Shown: piece by piece, positions 22,225-33,395 of the stretch
Numbering within the stretch: the stretch's first letter is position 1
Layout of the letters: the number at the start of each line of letters is the position of its first letter
Assembly (NCBI GenBank): GCA_028673005.1
Contig: CM054116.1
Location: forward strand, 21,709,840-21,773,839
Length of the DNA: 64,000 nucleotides
Origin: Tanypteryx hageni
Taxonomy: Eukaryota; Arthropoda; Insecta; Odonata; Petaluridae
Direction: 5' to 3'
Position numbers and translations under genes: made by a program
Notes under the pieces: generated by a model
The model's input: only the letters and a program-made list of their open reading frames with translations
The model's database searches: none
What the model was told of the DNA's origin: nothing

Positions 22225-22960
22225 AGCGAGCCTGGCAGCGATTCCAGCTTTTGCGAGAGAGCCGAACGAGGATATCAGCGGCTGGCTGAAAATAATCGCC
22301 CAGGTGGGACAACTGGAGGGCTGGAAGCCGATAGACCACTTGTGAGCTACGCTGGCCAAAATCTCGGGGACTGCTTACAGCTGGCATGTGGCGCTATGGG
22401 TTACCCCGACTGGGTGGGACAGATGGGCCAGTTCCATCAGCGCCGCCTTTGGCCGAAGGCTCACGCTGGAAGCCTGGGCCAAGTTGGTCAAGGCCCGGAG
22501 GCAACTGGTGGGCGAGAAAACCCGGCATTACGTCTATTACAAATTGGAATTGTGTCGTCGACGCCCGGTAGATCTACCGGTCACAAAAATCGTCGATAGG
22601 CTGGCGTGGGACTTGCCACGACCCGAGGTCGCGGCTGCTGTGATGTCGGGGATGCCGGCAACTGTGAGAGGATTCTTGGAGCAGCTGGAAGCCGTGGAGA
22701 GCAGTTTAGGAGGCGCCGCTGTTTTGCCGCATAGTTCTGTAGCCGCCGTCCAGCGTGTTTCCCCTCCCGCCGCCTCATCTGGCCCGGCCCTACCTGTGGA
22801 TCCGCGCTGTGAAAATGTTTCGGTAGTTGTTGGCCTAACTGATGGAGTGAGTTTTGCTACGCTTGGACGCGTTGGTGAGTCATCCGGGGCGAGGAGAAAG
22901 GAGTGGATCCGAGGGCCGTGCATCGCGGGAGCGTTACTGCAGCGAAGTATTATTTTCGGT
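22225..22960 (+). pseudogene. Ty3/gypsy gag relic
   Basis: The frame containing 22388-23005, extended upstream past one in-frame TGA near 22350, reads like a gypsy capsid domain: ISGWLKIIAQVGQLEGWKP, later FGRRLTLEAWAKLVKARRQL, then MPATVRGFLEQLEAVES. Upstream of 22225 the frame is lost. The gag stops resembling the family near 22900, and the zinc knuckle is found only after a 0.6-kb interruption. The region is much more GC-rich than its surroundings. Confidence 0.65.
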
Positions 22961-22964
22961 GCAA

Positions 22965-23575
22965 AAACATCCACTGATATGCTAAGTGCCAATGACAAAA
23001 TATAGATAGAATATAGAAATATAACAATCCAACCGGTTAAATTTGAACAGATTTAAGTAATACCACAATACAGAAATACACCTCATAGGTGAAGGCGATT
23101 CGAAACGAAACTTAGTTAATGTCAGTTAAATCACATCCAATAGTTACTATCACTCTTCCGGCTCCCGGTAGGTCAATGTCCACTCAGCACTGAATAGTTT
23201 CTTCCTCAGCCGGGTAGAAATGGAGAGTGGGACGCACCTGCGTCGACTTCTTCTCTCGGTGCTCCGCTGTGCGTCTCGTCGCTCGGGAGGCCACTATCGG
23301 AATGGGCTGTCACGTGACGCCGGTGGTGAAGGAGGGAGGGGATGACGTCAGGCGGGTAATTCGAAAAAGTTTAATTATTCTCGATGATTGGTCGCCCTTC
23401 CACTGTTCTTGCATAACCATGGGAAAGAGGGAAGGTTAAAGAGGTGAGGGGTAATTAGGGTATATAAAGAAGAGAGGCACCCCGGGAGGGCGTGTCGACC
23501 GTGGCGTGGCGTTCGTGGGAGTGGCAAGTGCTATCGTATAAGTGCGGGAGTAAAAAGGGGGGGGGAGGAAAAAAT
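22965..23575 (+). promoter_or_regulatory. GC-rich promoter-like block interrupting the gypsy gag
   Basis: Between the gag core and its zinc knuckle lies sequence with no gag similarity. It contains a CRE palindrome TGACGTCA at 23343-23350, a nearby CACGTGAC, and a TATA box TATATAAA at 23461-23468, in promoter order. It could be a solo LTR of another element or a captured promoter. Its exact edges and any target duplication were not found. Confidence 0.4.
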
Positions 23576-23584
23576 CGCCACATT

Positions 23585-24460
23585 ACAGGTGTGGCCAAGT
23601 CGGCCATCTGGCCCGGGACTGCCCGTACTCAACTCGGCGTCAACCAACGTGCTTCAGGTGCGGTCGGAAGGGCCACTTAGCGCGTGATTGCTGCGAACAC
23701 ACTGGTGCGGGAAACGGAGAGGCCGGCCCTGCAACGCGGGGCAGCGCGAGTGGTAAATTCGTTCACGTAGATGTGCAAACTACCGACGGTCCAAGTGAAA
23801 TTTCCCCCGTCGGAGACAGTTAGTGAACAGTGGTGCGTGCGTCAGCGTGATAGCAGCTGGTCTGGCTCGTTCGCTTGGCCTGCCTGTGACGTCACCTGGC
23901 GGGAAAATGCTAAAGGGGGTAGATGGTCAGGTGTTGAAAATTCATGGCCGCGTGAATGTTTGAGTGCTTGTCGAGAACTCAATAGTGACACTGAAGGAAG
24001 TGCAGGTGATGGAGACTCCCTTTTTCCCATCATCCTAGGAGTAGACTGGAGTACGTCGAGTGCGGCCAGACTTGTCGGTAGTGCGGGCGGAGTGTCTGTT
24101 AAGGTAGGCGACGGTGCATCGAAACCACCTGATGACACCGACGAGGCAGCAGGACCCGAAAGCAAAGTTACGATGGGCGTGCTAGAGTCGGCAATAAAGG
24201 TCTTGTGCTTGTGCGCCATTGATGTGTGTGAGGCAGGCGGTCGAGAAGCGAGCACGCTTTTCTTGGCGGATGATAGGCGTATTCCGCGCAACGCACTGGG
24301 ATTCGTGACGGCGCACGTTTCCTATTCCTCTCCTTCGGTGGTGACGACTCGCACGGTCGTTTCTTCGAGGTCGGGGCGCGAATGGGATACTCCCGGGGCG
24401 GTGATGGAAGTACGAGATGGACGAGTTTCGGTCCCGATCCTGAACGTTCGGCGGAAGCCT
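23585..24460 (+). pseudogene. Ty3/gypsy zinc-knuckle and protease relic
   Basis: Two retroviral-type knuckles occur at about 23590-23695 (CGQVGHLARDC and CFRCGRKGHLARDC). The first Cys of knuckle 1 is replaced. A protease-like segment follows from about 23825 with VNSGACVSVIA, where the expected catalytic DSG is NSG, and ends near 24065 with ILGVDW. A pol spacer, GAVMEVRDGRVSVPILN, comes at about 24395-24445. In-frame stops and the lost catalytic Asp make it non-functional. Confidence 0.6.
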
Positions 24461-25330
24461 CTATGATTTCAACGGTCGCAGCGACTGATCGGCGTTCACT
24501 GCAATAACATCATAAGTCGTCAATTAGAAATAGCTCGCCGGGCAGACACGGCGCCGTTGGCGGCGATTCTTCAAGAGGCCACTGGATTTTTGGGGAAGAC
24601 CTGACGGAAAGACAATGAACGGCACTGGCCGCACTCCTGGAGGGCTATGCCGCTTGTTTTAGTTGATCAGGCAGCAGACTTCCGAGGACTGATCTCGCCC
24701 AGCATCCGTTCGACGTGTTGGATGAAAAGCCGTTGCACCAACCACCCTTGAGAGTTTCGCCAGGAGAAGGGTAAGTAATCTCCAATCCGGTTCGGCAGAT
24801 GCTACAGGACGAGATCATCGCGCCATCGACCAGCCCCTGGTCATCCCCTGTCGTCCTCGTGCGGAAAATGTCAGCTGAGATGCGGTTTTGCGTTGACTAC
24901 CAACGGTTAAACGCGGTTACAAAATGGGATGTGTACCCGCTGCCTCGGATGGATGACGTTCTCGACAGTCTGGGAGGCTCGACCTTGCCAGTGGGTACTG
25001 GTAAGTCGGTATCCACCCGGAATACCGTCAGAGGACTGCCTTCCTAACGCCCGACGGTCTTATTGAATTTTGAAGGATGCCGTTTGGCCTTTCGAACGCC
25101 CCAACGACGTTCCAGCGCCTGATGAATCAAGTACTCGAAGGCCTGAAGTGGCAGCAGTGTCTGGTCTACTTAGACGACATCCTGGTGTTTGGGAGCAGCA
25201 TTGAGGAGGATCAGCGACGCCTCGGTGCAGTGTTGGAGGCACTTGCCAGTTCCGGGTTAATCCTCCATCGTAAAAAGTGCCACCTTGCGGTCACCAGCCA
25301 GAACGTTTTGGGTCACCGCTTTGATCTAAT
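24460..25330 (+). pseudogene. Ty3/gypsy reverse transcriptase relic
   Basis: Canonical RT blocks appear in order: STSPWSSPVVLVRK with RFCVDYQRLN (24799-24915), a block with ASGYW after a 1-base frame change, MPFGLSNAPTTFQRLMNQVL at 25077, and the catalytic YLDD at 25167-25178. Stops include TAA after GYW and a TGA before RMPFG. Similarity ends near 25325, well before RNase H and integrase. The remaining 120 bp up to the Bel/Pao LTR is unrelated, so the gypsy copy was truncated before or when that element arrived. Confidence 0.75.
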
Positions 25331-25445
25331 CTTAGGTCACCATAACTCCATTTATTTTATCATGATAGTCACGATGTATCGCTTTTATTTTTCCCGCAGG
25401 GCGCCCTCTACAATATCACCTCCAAGATACTAATTTTAATGTTGA

Positions 25446-25757
25446 TGTTGGGACATTGTATGTTTGCCTTTGTTTGTTTTGTTGACGGGTGGCGGCGTCC
25501 TGGCGGGCGCCGTGTGATTGAACGGTGAAGTGTGGCAACGTTGCCTTTGGACGGTGTGCGGGAGTGGAGACGTGAACACGGTAAGGAGAGGACGCGTCTG
25601 CTCACTCGGGAGTAGAGACATAAAACAGTGACGCTGGACGTGCCTGCCCGGCTCGGGTGTTTGTAATTAGAACACGGATTCGGTGATTGTACCACCCTCG
25701 GTAAAATAAAATACGATATATACAGTCCACTAGTCTATTAATTGAGCGATCGGAACA
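25446..25757 (+). repeat. 5' LTR of the Bel/Pao element
   Basis: The LTR is 312 bp, begins TGTTGGGACATTG, ends CGATCGGAACA, and contains AATAAAATACGATATA near 25704. It is followed after a short T run by TTGGTCCTTCAGGCCGGATC, a tRNA-primer-like site used in this superfamily. Confidence 0.9.
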
Positions 25758-25845
25758 TTTTGGTCCTTCAGGCCGGATCTGTGTCTCTTACAAACTACGA
25801 CGGGTGGGAGCTAGCTACGAGCGGACCGACTACGCACTAACCATC

Positions 25846-26211
25846 GGAGATTTCGTCAACGCGGCGTGTTGAGGCGGCGGTGGATCCCTTGGCGTTCTAC
25901 CCCCTCCACGAACGAGCTAACTGGAGAGGTCCCGTGATAGCGGCCGGCCTACATCGGTTACGGCAAGAAGGAGATTTCGTCAACGCGGCGTGGTGAGGCG
26001 GCGGTGGATCCCTTGGCGTTCTACCCCCTCCACGAACGAGCTAACTGGAGAGGTCCCGTGATAGCGGCCGGCCTACATCGGTTACGGCAAGAAGGAGATT
26101 TCGTCAACGCGGAATGGTGAGGCGGCGGTGGATCCCTTGGCGTTCTACCCCCTCCACGAACGAGCTAAGAGGAGAGGTCCCGTGTTAGCGGCCGGCCTAC
26201 ATCGGTTACGG
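25846..26211 (+). repeat. Three tandem 124-bp units in the Bel/Pao leader
   Basis: Units start at 25846, 25970 and 26094 with 'ggagatttcgtcaacgcgg', a period of exactly 124 bp. The first two differ at very few bases. The third is slightly shorter and ends in 'ggcgtgagtaaac', which also looks like a splice donor. The array lies between the primer site and the gag ATG at 26281. Confidence 0.92.
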
Positions 26212-26280
26212 CGTGAGTAAACTAAGCACACTAAGCCTGGTTTCTTTATTTGTCATTTTCTTTGTCTTCTTATTTTCAAT

Positions 26281-27470
26281 ATGGAAAAGGAAAGTAAGAA
26301 AAGAATCATTAACCAAAGGGCCGTCGCTAACGGCCAATTGACCCGCATTTCCACTTATTTGGGAAAATTTGAGAGAGGCTCAGACCTAACTGCTATAAGA
26401 ACACGTCTACAAGCATTACCTGATATTCAACAGGAATTTAACTTTGCTCAGGGAGAATTAGAATTTATTGATGATCTTGAAACGCATGCTGAAGATAGGG
26501 AAAATTTTGAAGCGCTATATTTTGAGCTTAAAACAAATCTCCCACTAATCAAGGGTCAGATAATGGAGAAAATTTGTTGTCGAATCATTCTTTACCGGAA
26601 GGTAGGAAGGAAATACGGCTCCCAACTATTAACCTACCTACTTTTGCACGAGACGTGACTCAATTTAGGCATTTTTACGATATGTTTACTAGCCTAATTG
26701 TCAACAATGAAGCCCTAGATGACATTCAACGTTTTCATTATTTGCTAAGTTCATTGACTGCAGAAGCACATAAATTGATAGAAAATTTACCTGTTGTTAG
26801 TAAAAATTTTGATGTAGCATGGGATCTGATTTGCCATCGTTACAATAATCCACGACTAATTGCAACTGCACATGTCAGACATTTATTGAATTTACCAACA
26901 GTGAATAAGCAATCTGCTGTTGATCTTAGAGCACTCTTAAATCAAACGTTAAGCAACATGAATGCAATTAAGGCATTAGATATTAAGGTGCCAGTGCACG
27001 AATTGTTAATTTCTCAGTTGATTCTTGAAAGAATAGATTGTGTTACTAGGAAAGAATGGGAACTTCAGTCATCAGCTTCAGAACAACTTTTGACATTGGA
27101 CGATTTATATGAATTCCTAGAAACAAGGTGCAAGGTTATGGAAGCTATGTTACCTAGTCAAAGCAAGGTTAATATTATTAGCCACAAACCTCAGGAAAGC
27201 AATGTTAAACATACTCGCCAACCACGGCAGTCATATGTTACAACAAAGAATCAATGCATGTTTTGCAAAGAGCCACACACTTTGTATAAATGCAGCGCCT
27301 TTGCTCAAGCGAGTGTACCACAGCGTATACAGTTTGTTAAGGCTAACAATTTATGCTACAACTGTCTTCAGAATCAATACATAAGACAGTGTCGTTCTCG
27401 TAATTGCCGCATCTGTGATAAGAAGCACCACAGCCTCTTACATTTAGACAAATCTAGCAACCAAATCTAG
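26281..27470 (+). pseudogene. Bel/Pao gag, frameshifted
   Basis: The ATG at 26281 opens a frame that ends at 26658. The homologous protein continues in a +2 frame from about 26574, so a single-base change near 26565 splits gag. The capsid part has INLPTFARDVTQFRHFYDMF and SNMNAIKALDIKVPVHELLI. The C-terminus has Pao-type Cys/His motifs at about 27256-27440 (CMFCKEPHTLYKC, CYNCLQ, CRICDKKHHSLLH). A TAG at 27468-27470 ends the frame, and the same frame stays open beyond it into protease. Confidence 0.85.
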
Positions 27471-29815
27471 CAGCATGAACAAAAACCTGCAAGTAGCGAT
27501 GGTCCAATGGCATCATCTAGCAACAATAATGAGCAACCCCATTCAGACATGGTCACTTATTGTTCGTTCAAGTTTGGATCGCAGGAACAGATACTGCTTT
27601 CTATTGCTTTAGTTAAGATACGAGATGGTAGTGGTAAATTACAAACTTGTAGAGCTTTGTTGGACTCATGCTCCCAATCACATTTTATCACAGAAGCATG
27701 TGTACAATGATTGAAATTGAAAAGGGTACGCAATAGAACGTCAATCCAAGGTATTGGTGAAGTCACCTCCGAAACCAAACACAGCGTCTTCTCAGAGGTA
27801 CATTCCAATATTCATGATTATAAGTGTCATGTTAATTGCTCTGTCCTACCAAGGATATCTGGAGATCTACCTGCAACACGTGTCAACTATCATGATTGGA
27901 GCATTCCACAGGATATCCAGCTCGCAGATCTGACATTCAACAAACCGGGGAAAATTGACTTGTTGCTTGGATCCGAGATATTTTTTCATATTCTTCGACC
28001 AGTAAAACGGGTTAGAAGCAACGATCATCCAGTCTTTCAGGACACTGATCTAGGGTGGATAGTATCAGGACGGTACCAAGTTTTAGGAACTCCTACAAGA
28101 TCATCCCAGCCAGAGCTAACCAGGTCGTTTCTTCTCAAAAGTGATGACAGTTTACAACAACTACTTCAAAGGTTCTGGGAAGTTGAGGAAATCAACCAAA
28201 CACCTCGGACCCAAGAAGAGAAGGAATGTGAAGAGCATTTCAAACGATTCACCACAAGAGACTCTTCAAGACGATTTGTAGTACGTCTTCCTTTGTGTCA
28301 GGATCCCACACAGCTTGGCGATTCCTACCACATGGCAACAACAAGATTTCCTCAACTGGAGAGAAGATTTGAGAGGCAGCCCCAATTGCGAAATGAGCAC
28401 ACAAATTTTATGGACGAGTATGAAGGGCCATATGCAGCCGATTGACGCCTCAACCAACCCTGCTACAGTCAGTTATCATATACCGCATCATCCGATCTTT
28501 AAAGAGTCTAGCAGCACGACGAAAATTAGAGTGGTTTTTGACGCCTCAGCAGGGTCAATTAATGGAACATCTTTAAATGATTTGCTGATGGTTGGACCTA
28601 CAATCCAACCTGATTTGTGTTCAATCATCTTACACTTTCGCACACACCAGGTGTGCTTTACAGCCGACATTGCAAAAATGTATCGGCAAGTTAAGGTACA
28701 TCTTCAGGACTGCAATCTTCAGAGAATTTTGTGGAGAAAGGAGCCTACCACTCCCATTAGAGTGTACCAGCTGAATACCGTAACTTACGGAACCGCCAGC
28801 ACACCCGTTCTGGCAACCAGATGCCTTCAACAACTCGCTGTTGAAGAAGCCAAGTCTTTCCCCAAGGCTGCAGAAGTCTTATTACGTGACTTTTACGTGG
28901 ATGACTGTATGTCTGGCACACAAACCATTGAGGAAGCTCTACTTGTGCAGAAAGAGCTTATGCAACTTTTGCAAGAAGGAGGATTTCCATTACGCAAGTG
29001 GTGTTCCAACCACCCAGCCAGCCCTACTTGAATGTATCCCTGAGAAGCTCAGAGAAACGCAACATCCATTGCAACTGGACCATGATCATATTAAAACACT
29101 GGGTCTGTTGTGGCACCCTGCTGCAGACCAATTTCAGATTGCAAATGGACTCAAGACTACATTGTGGAACTCGAGGAAGAACACCTTCACCAAGAGAAGG
29201 GTTCTCTCCCCATAGCATCTATTTTTGACCCTTTAGGGTTAATCAGCCCTATTGTCATTCGATGTAAAATGTTTCTCCAACAGTTATGGAAAGAAAACTT
29301 CAACTGGGACGATGATTTAACACCAGAATTACTGGAGTGCTGGCAACCTTTGTATGACCAGATTCCAGTAGTAGACAACATTTGGATTGACAGGTTAGTT
29401 CTGGTAAAAGGCACACCAGTTGACATCCAAATCCACGGGTTTTCGGATGCATCTGAACGTGCGTATGGAGCTTGCATTTACGTACAATCAACCAATCAGA
29501 ATGGAGAGAACATTGTCAAGCTCTTATGCTCAAAATCAAGAGTTGCCCCATTAAAGAAGATTTCTCTTCCTCGCCTAGAATTATGCGGCGCACTTTTACT
29601 TGCGCGATTGTTTAGTAAGATCATTAAGGGTTTCACCATGAAGATCAGTCGCAGCTCACCGTGGACGGACTCGATGATAGTTTTGGCATGGCTTTCCGCA
29701 GCACTAACAAGATGGAAGACGTTCATAGCGAACAGAATCTCAGAAATTCAAGATATCACTTCAAAAGCTGAGTGAAAACACGTCGCATCTCAGGACAGCC
29801 CAGCTGATCTAATAT
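27471..29815 (+). pseudogene. Bel/Pao protease, RT and RNase H, broken
   Basis: The protease signature is LLDSCSQSHFITEA at about 27659-27700, where family members usually have DSG; the Gly is Cys here. A TGA at 27708-27710 follows. RT motifs include FDASAGS, ADIAKMYRQV and the catalytic YVDD (28894-28905). RNase H motifs are IHGFSDASERAYGA, SLPRLELCGALLLA, WTDSMIVLAWLSA and SPADLISRG. Frame changes occur near 28440, 29025 and 29180, and a TGA lies at 29773-29775. All catalytic blocks are still recognisable, so decay is at the level of single bases. Confidence 0.85.
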
Positions 29816-30956
29816 CAAGAGGAATCAATCCAAATGATTTAATTCACAACTCATTATGGTGGAACGGACCAGCCATCAATTTCATGGCCTACCTCAGGCA
29901 TTCTTCCGGCATCACACGACATGCCAGAATAACGTTAGACTGTGACCAGCCTTGCCATGACAATTCATCATGATGAATCAACTCGTCAACTTATGGGTCA
30001 ATTGCCCAGCCCAAGGGTGAAACCCTCTAGACCATTTCTTAATTGTGGAATTGACTACGCTGGACCCTTGTATGTAAAATTTGGAACTCGCAGAAGTAAA
30101 GTGAAGAGTAAATGCTATATCGCCATATTTGTATGTTTGTCCACTAGAGCCATTCATCTCGAAGTCGTCAGTGACATGTCCACACAAGCATTTTTGGCAG
30201 CCTTGAAAAGGTTTGTCACGTCGAGGTCGATGCAATAATGTTTACAGCGACAATGGAACGAATTTTGTTGGAGCCGAAAGAGAACTTCGAGAATTAAAGG
30301 CGCTTTTCCAAGCAGAAGACCACCAATTAAGGGTGAACACATATGCTCAACAAGAGGGCATTACATGGCATTTCATTCCACCCTGAGCACCACATTTCGG
30401 TGGCATATGGGAAGCTGGAGTGAAATCCTTTAAATACCATCTACGGCGAGTCATGGGAAATGCATGTTTAACCTTCGAGGAGTTGACCACGTTAACAACC
30501 CAGACTGAAGCTTGTCTCAAGTCAAGGCCCTTGATTCCTCTCTCAAATTATCCCAATGACCACGCTGTTCTTACTCCGGGTCATTTTCTGATTGGCTCGG
30601 CTATCACTAGTTTTCCTGAACCAGACTTAATCGATGTCAAGCTTAGCTTACTTTCCAGATGGCAGTTCCTACAGCGGCAGCTCCAACAATTTTGGTGCAA
30701 ATGGTCGACTGACTATCTCAGTCACTTACAGCAGAGGGTCAAGTGGACATCAACCTGTGCAAATGTGCAACCTGGAACCCTTTGCATCCTGAAGGAAGAC
30801 AACTTACCTCCACTCTGTTGGAAGCTGGCAGTGATTCAAGAAATCCATCCAGGCGCCGATGGATTAGTGCGAGTAGCAACTATCCGTACTCCCTCTGGAA
30901 CCTTTAAGCGACCCATTACAAGGCTTTGCCCTTTCCCAACTGCACCTGAATTATAA
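29816..30956 (+). pseudogene. Bel/Pao integrase and C-terminal domain, internally deleted
   Basis: After RNase H the sequence jumps near 29950-29990 straight to the pre-core motif QLPSPRVKPSRPF and the integrase core (IDYAGPLYV, then NGTNFVGAERELRELKA after a frame change near 30235). The zinc-binding N-terminal part expected between them is missing, so a deletion is inferred. An in-frame TGA occurs near 30383. From 30420 the C-terminal conserved domain of Bel/Pao integrases (DUF5641-like: HFLIGSAITSFPEP, LQRQLQQFWCKWSTDYL) is intact to the TAA at 30956. Confidence 0.8.
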
Positions 30957-31019
30957 TTTGTTGACATTTAAATTGTTATGTAAGAAAAGGAGATTGTAAT
31001 TCCTTTTCTGCGGCCGGCA

Positions 31020-31096
31020 TGTTGGGACGTATGTTTGCCATTGTTTGTTTTGTTGACGGGTGGCGGCATCCTGGCGGGCGCCATGTGGTTGAAGCA
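31020..31096 (+). repeat. Extra 77-bp partial LTR before the 3' LTR
   Basis: TGTTGGGACGTATGTTTGCC begins a partial copy of the LTR start that runs to 'tggttgaagca', immediately followed by the complete 3' LTR at 31097. The 5' LTR has no such extra piece. Misalignment during reverse transcription or unequal exchange could produce it. Confidence 0.85.
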
Positions 31097-31404
31097 TGTT
31101 GGGACATTGTATGTTTGCCTTTGTTTTGTTGACGGGTGGCGGCGTCCAGGCGGGCGCCGTGTGGTTGAACGGTGAAGTGTGGCAACGTTGCCTTTGGACG
31201 GTGTGCGGGAGTGGAGACGTGAACACGGTGAGGAGAGGACGCGTCTGCCCACTCGGGAGTAGAGACATAAAACAGTGACGCTGGACGTGCCTGCCCGGCT
31301 CGGGTGTTTGTAATTAGAACACGGATTCGGTGATTGTACCACCCTCGGTAAAATAAAATACGATATATACAGTCCACTAGTCTATTAATTGAGCGATCGG
31401 AACA
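31097..31404 (+). repeat. 3' LTR of the Bel/Pao element
   Basis: The LTR is 308 bp, matches the 5' LTR apart from a 4-base deletion and scattered substitutions, ends CGATCGGAACA, and is followed by the target duplication GTTGA. Confidence 0.92.
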
Positions 31405-31409
31405 GTTGA

Positions 31410-33240
31410 TTCTTCTCTTGTTCATAAAAATTTACAAAATTTTCAGCTTGTTTAACAGTTTATTCACTCCTCCACATACTTTTTCAAGAAAATAATGTCC
31501 AATATTTTAACCTTATATATTCAAAATTAAAAATATAGATTTGGTCTTTTTGTGATTACGGAAGCAAAGTGTTTCAAAATTACTGTCGGAAATTATAAGA
31601 CAACGTCATTGCACCAACATGTTAGAAACATAAGTATTGCAGAATATTTTAATCAGTAAAGGTGGAAAGTCCACGAAATTACATTACATTTGAAATGCTT
31701 GAATAAGAATAAAATTGAACGATGGAGGGGTAAAAGTAAAGGAGCAGATTGCTGCAGTTGGTAAATGTGTACCCACGTGCGCTCGTAAAATACGCACATA
31801 GGTACTAATTTTCATTATAATACTTATTACGCGTTCTTGGCACAAAGTGGACGCATATAGAGGTCGCCTCCGTTCGTCCGTTAAAACTCGGAAGCCGCTG
31901 GGCATATTTATATGAAATTTGGCATTGGGGAGTTTCATTCAAATTTGTCGGCATATTCCAATTTTGGTTAAAGTCGTACAATAATTACGAACACTTTACA
32001 TTAAGACCTTCATGTAGTTCACAATGTTCCTGTTTCAACTCTGGAACCGCTTGACGGAGAAAACGAGTATACGATTATTTAATTGTACACTATATAAGTT
32101 GGAAATTCCAATGTTAACAATCAATAATTGTTAAAAAGAAAATTTTGAACTTCGCGAATAATTGGTTCCGGAAAACAGACGCGAAATGCAAATTCGCGAA
32201 GTACAAGTCCCATTTTCTCATAGACGCAATGTAAAAATAGGAGTACGGTTCCGAGTCAACCTAAAAAATGCACTTTTTATGATAAATAATGCAGTTTAAC
32301 AGAAAATAAAAGTAAACGTAACATCAAATTTAATAAAAGTGAAAAAAATTCATTTAATTGCTGTCAAAACGCGTAATAGCAAATGAATACACAGAAATGA
32401 TGCAGTTAACCTCCAACGCATTTTCGCATGCGATTTTCGTTCTTCTTTTGTTCATTCCTAGGAAATTCTTTAATTTAAATGGATTAACTACTGAAATGGA
32501 ATGTTGAGTACATAATGCATGGATGTTCTCTTAGGTTCCGAAACTAACATTTCCAAACCGCAAAAAAACACTAGCATTATAAAATTGTAACATTTATTTT
32601 ATTAATTACTTTCGAAATGCGTAACAAAAAATCAAAACCTAGCGTAAGAAAGCGATAACCTTTTAATTGTTCAAAATACGTCACAAAAAATTAAAACAAA
32701 GCATTAAAGTGGTAACATTTCTTTTAGTAATCGCGTTCAAAATACGCTGCAGAAAATCTTACGTTTACAAGATGACGTAAAAAAATGAAATCCTAACAAA
32801 ACAAAATAACATTTCCTTAAATTACGTTCAAAATATGTACAAAACCTAACATTCCAAACTAAAGTCTCATCATCGAAAATAGCGGCGTTGGCGGTGAAGT
32901 TCAAACTGAGCTACAAAATAATTAAGTTGAGAGTTATCGCGTTTGTTTACTTCGAAAACTGTTAATAATGAGCGTTATAAATATAAGTTCTAAGGCGCCA
33001 AAATTTAAACAGCTTCGAAACAAAAAAGTAGAGGGAGTTCACTCAAACGCATGACGCGAAATGCAAATAATCGGCGCAAAACAGAAGTAATGGTCATAAA
33101 AAATGTTGTCCCGAAGTGCTAATTCGCGAACCGCAAGCACGCGAAGTTCAAAAAGGTGGTGTAATGTCAATTTTTGGGTAAGCGTCAACACAACTGTTTT
33201 TCTTTTCTGTCCTGTACTTGTAGAGGGCTTATTTGAAGCC
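31410..33240. mobile_element. Tigger-type relic region
   Basis: 'gacgcgaaatgcaaat' occurs at both 32181 and 33052, next to 'cttcgcgaa' and 'aattcgcgaa' motifs, as expected from decayed ends of a Tigger-like element. A block at 32440-32480 also matches the relic at 4037-4075. Positions 31860-32035 match 34230-34350, with '(g)tccgtccg', 'actcggaagccgctgggcat' and 'gaaatttg'. Apart from the short HTH frame at 33039-33242 there is no coding sequence. Confidence 0.4.
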
Positions 33241-33242
33241 AT
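33039..33242 (-). pseudogene. Tigger/jerky-type N-terminal HTH fragment
   Basis: The frame starts MASNKPSTSTGQKRKTVV and continues LTLTQKLTLHHLFEL...VRELAL. The pattern 'KRK..LTL.QKL....L..G.....LA' is the start of Tigger/jerky-type transposases with a psq-like helix-turn-helix. Similarity stops after about 45 residues, so only the N-terminus survives. Confidence 0.55.
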
Positions 33243-33395
33243 TTTGCTTGGATGGATAAAATATGTGCAGTTAAAAAGCAGTTAAGTATTAAACTCTCAC
33301 AAACAATGTGTAATGACAGAATCGCAATGAGGAACTGTTTACGCTTCAAGCACCACCAAACTCCAACACTTACCTGGATGTTCTAGAATCTAGAT

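Larger units (their letters stand above)
25446..31404 (+). mobile_element. Bel/Pao LTR retrotransposon, decayed
   Basis: Both LTRs are present (25446-25757 and 31097-31404), and the element is flanked by the same 5-bp target duplication GTTGA at 25441-25445 and 31405-31409. Internal order is leader, gag, protease, RT, RNase H, integrase, as in Bel/Pao. The LTRs are nearly identical, differing mainly by a 4-base indel in the TTTG run near 25470, which suggests fairly recent insertion. Yet the coding region carries several stops, frameshifts and one deletion. It inserted beside the gypsy relic at 21.4-25.3 kb. Confidence 0.9.

Noticed and set aside
22153..22998. Long GC-rich frames on both strands over the gypsy gag (for example 22153-22599 + and 22537-22998 -)
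   Set aside because: High GC content lowers stop frequency. Only the frame through 22388-22900 shows capsid-like sequence.
23886..23893. A second CRE-like TGACGTCA
   Set aside because: It lies inside the protease coding relic and follows from the codons there, with no other promoter signs.
25408..25695. Open frames on the - strand of the Bel/Pao LTRs (also 30951-31425)
   Set aside because: The same frames occur in both LTRs because the LTRs are identical. There is no domain.
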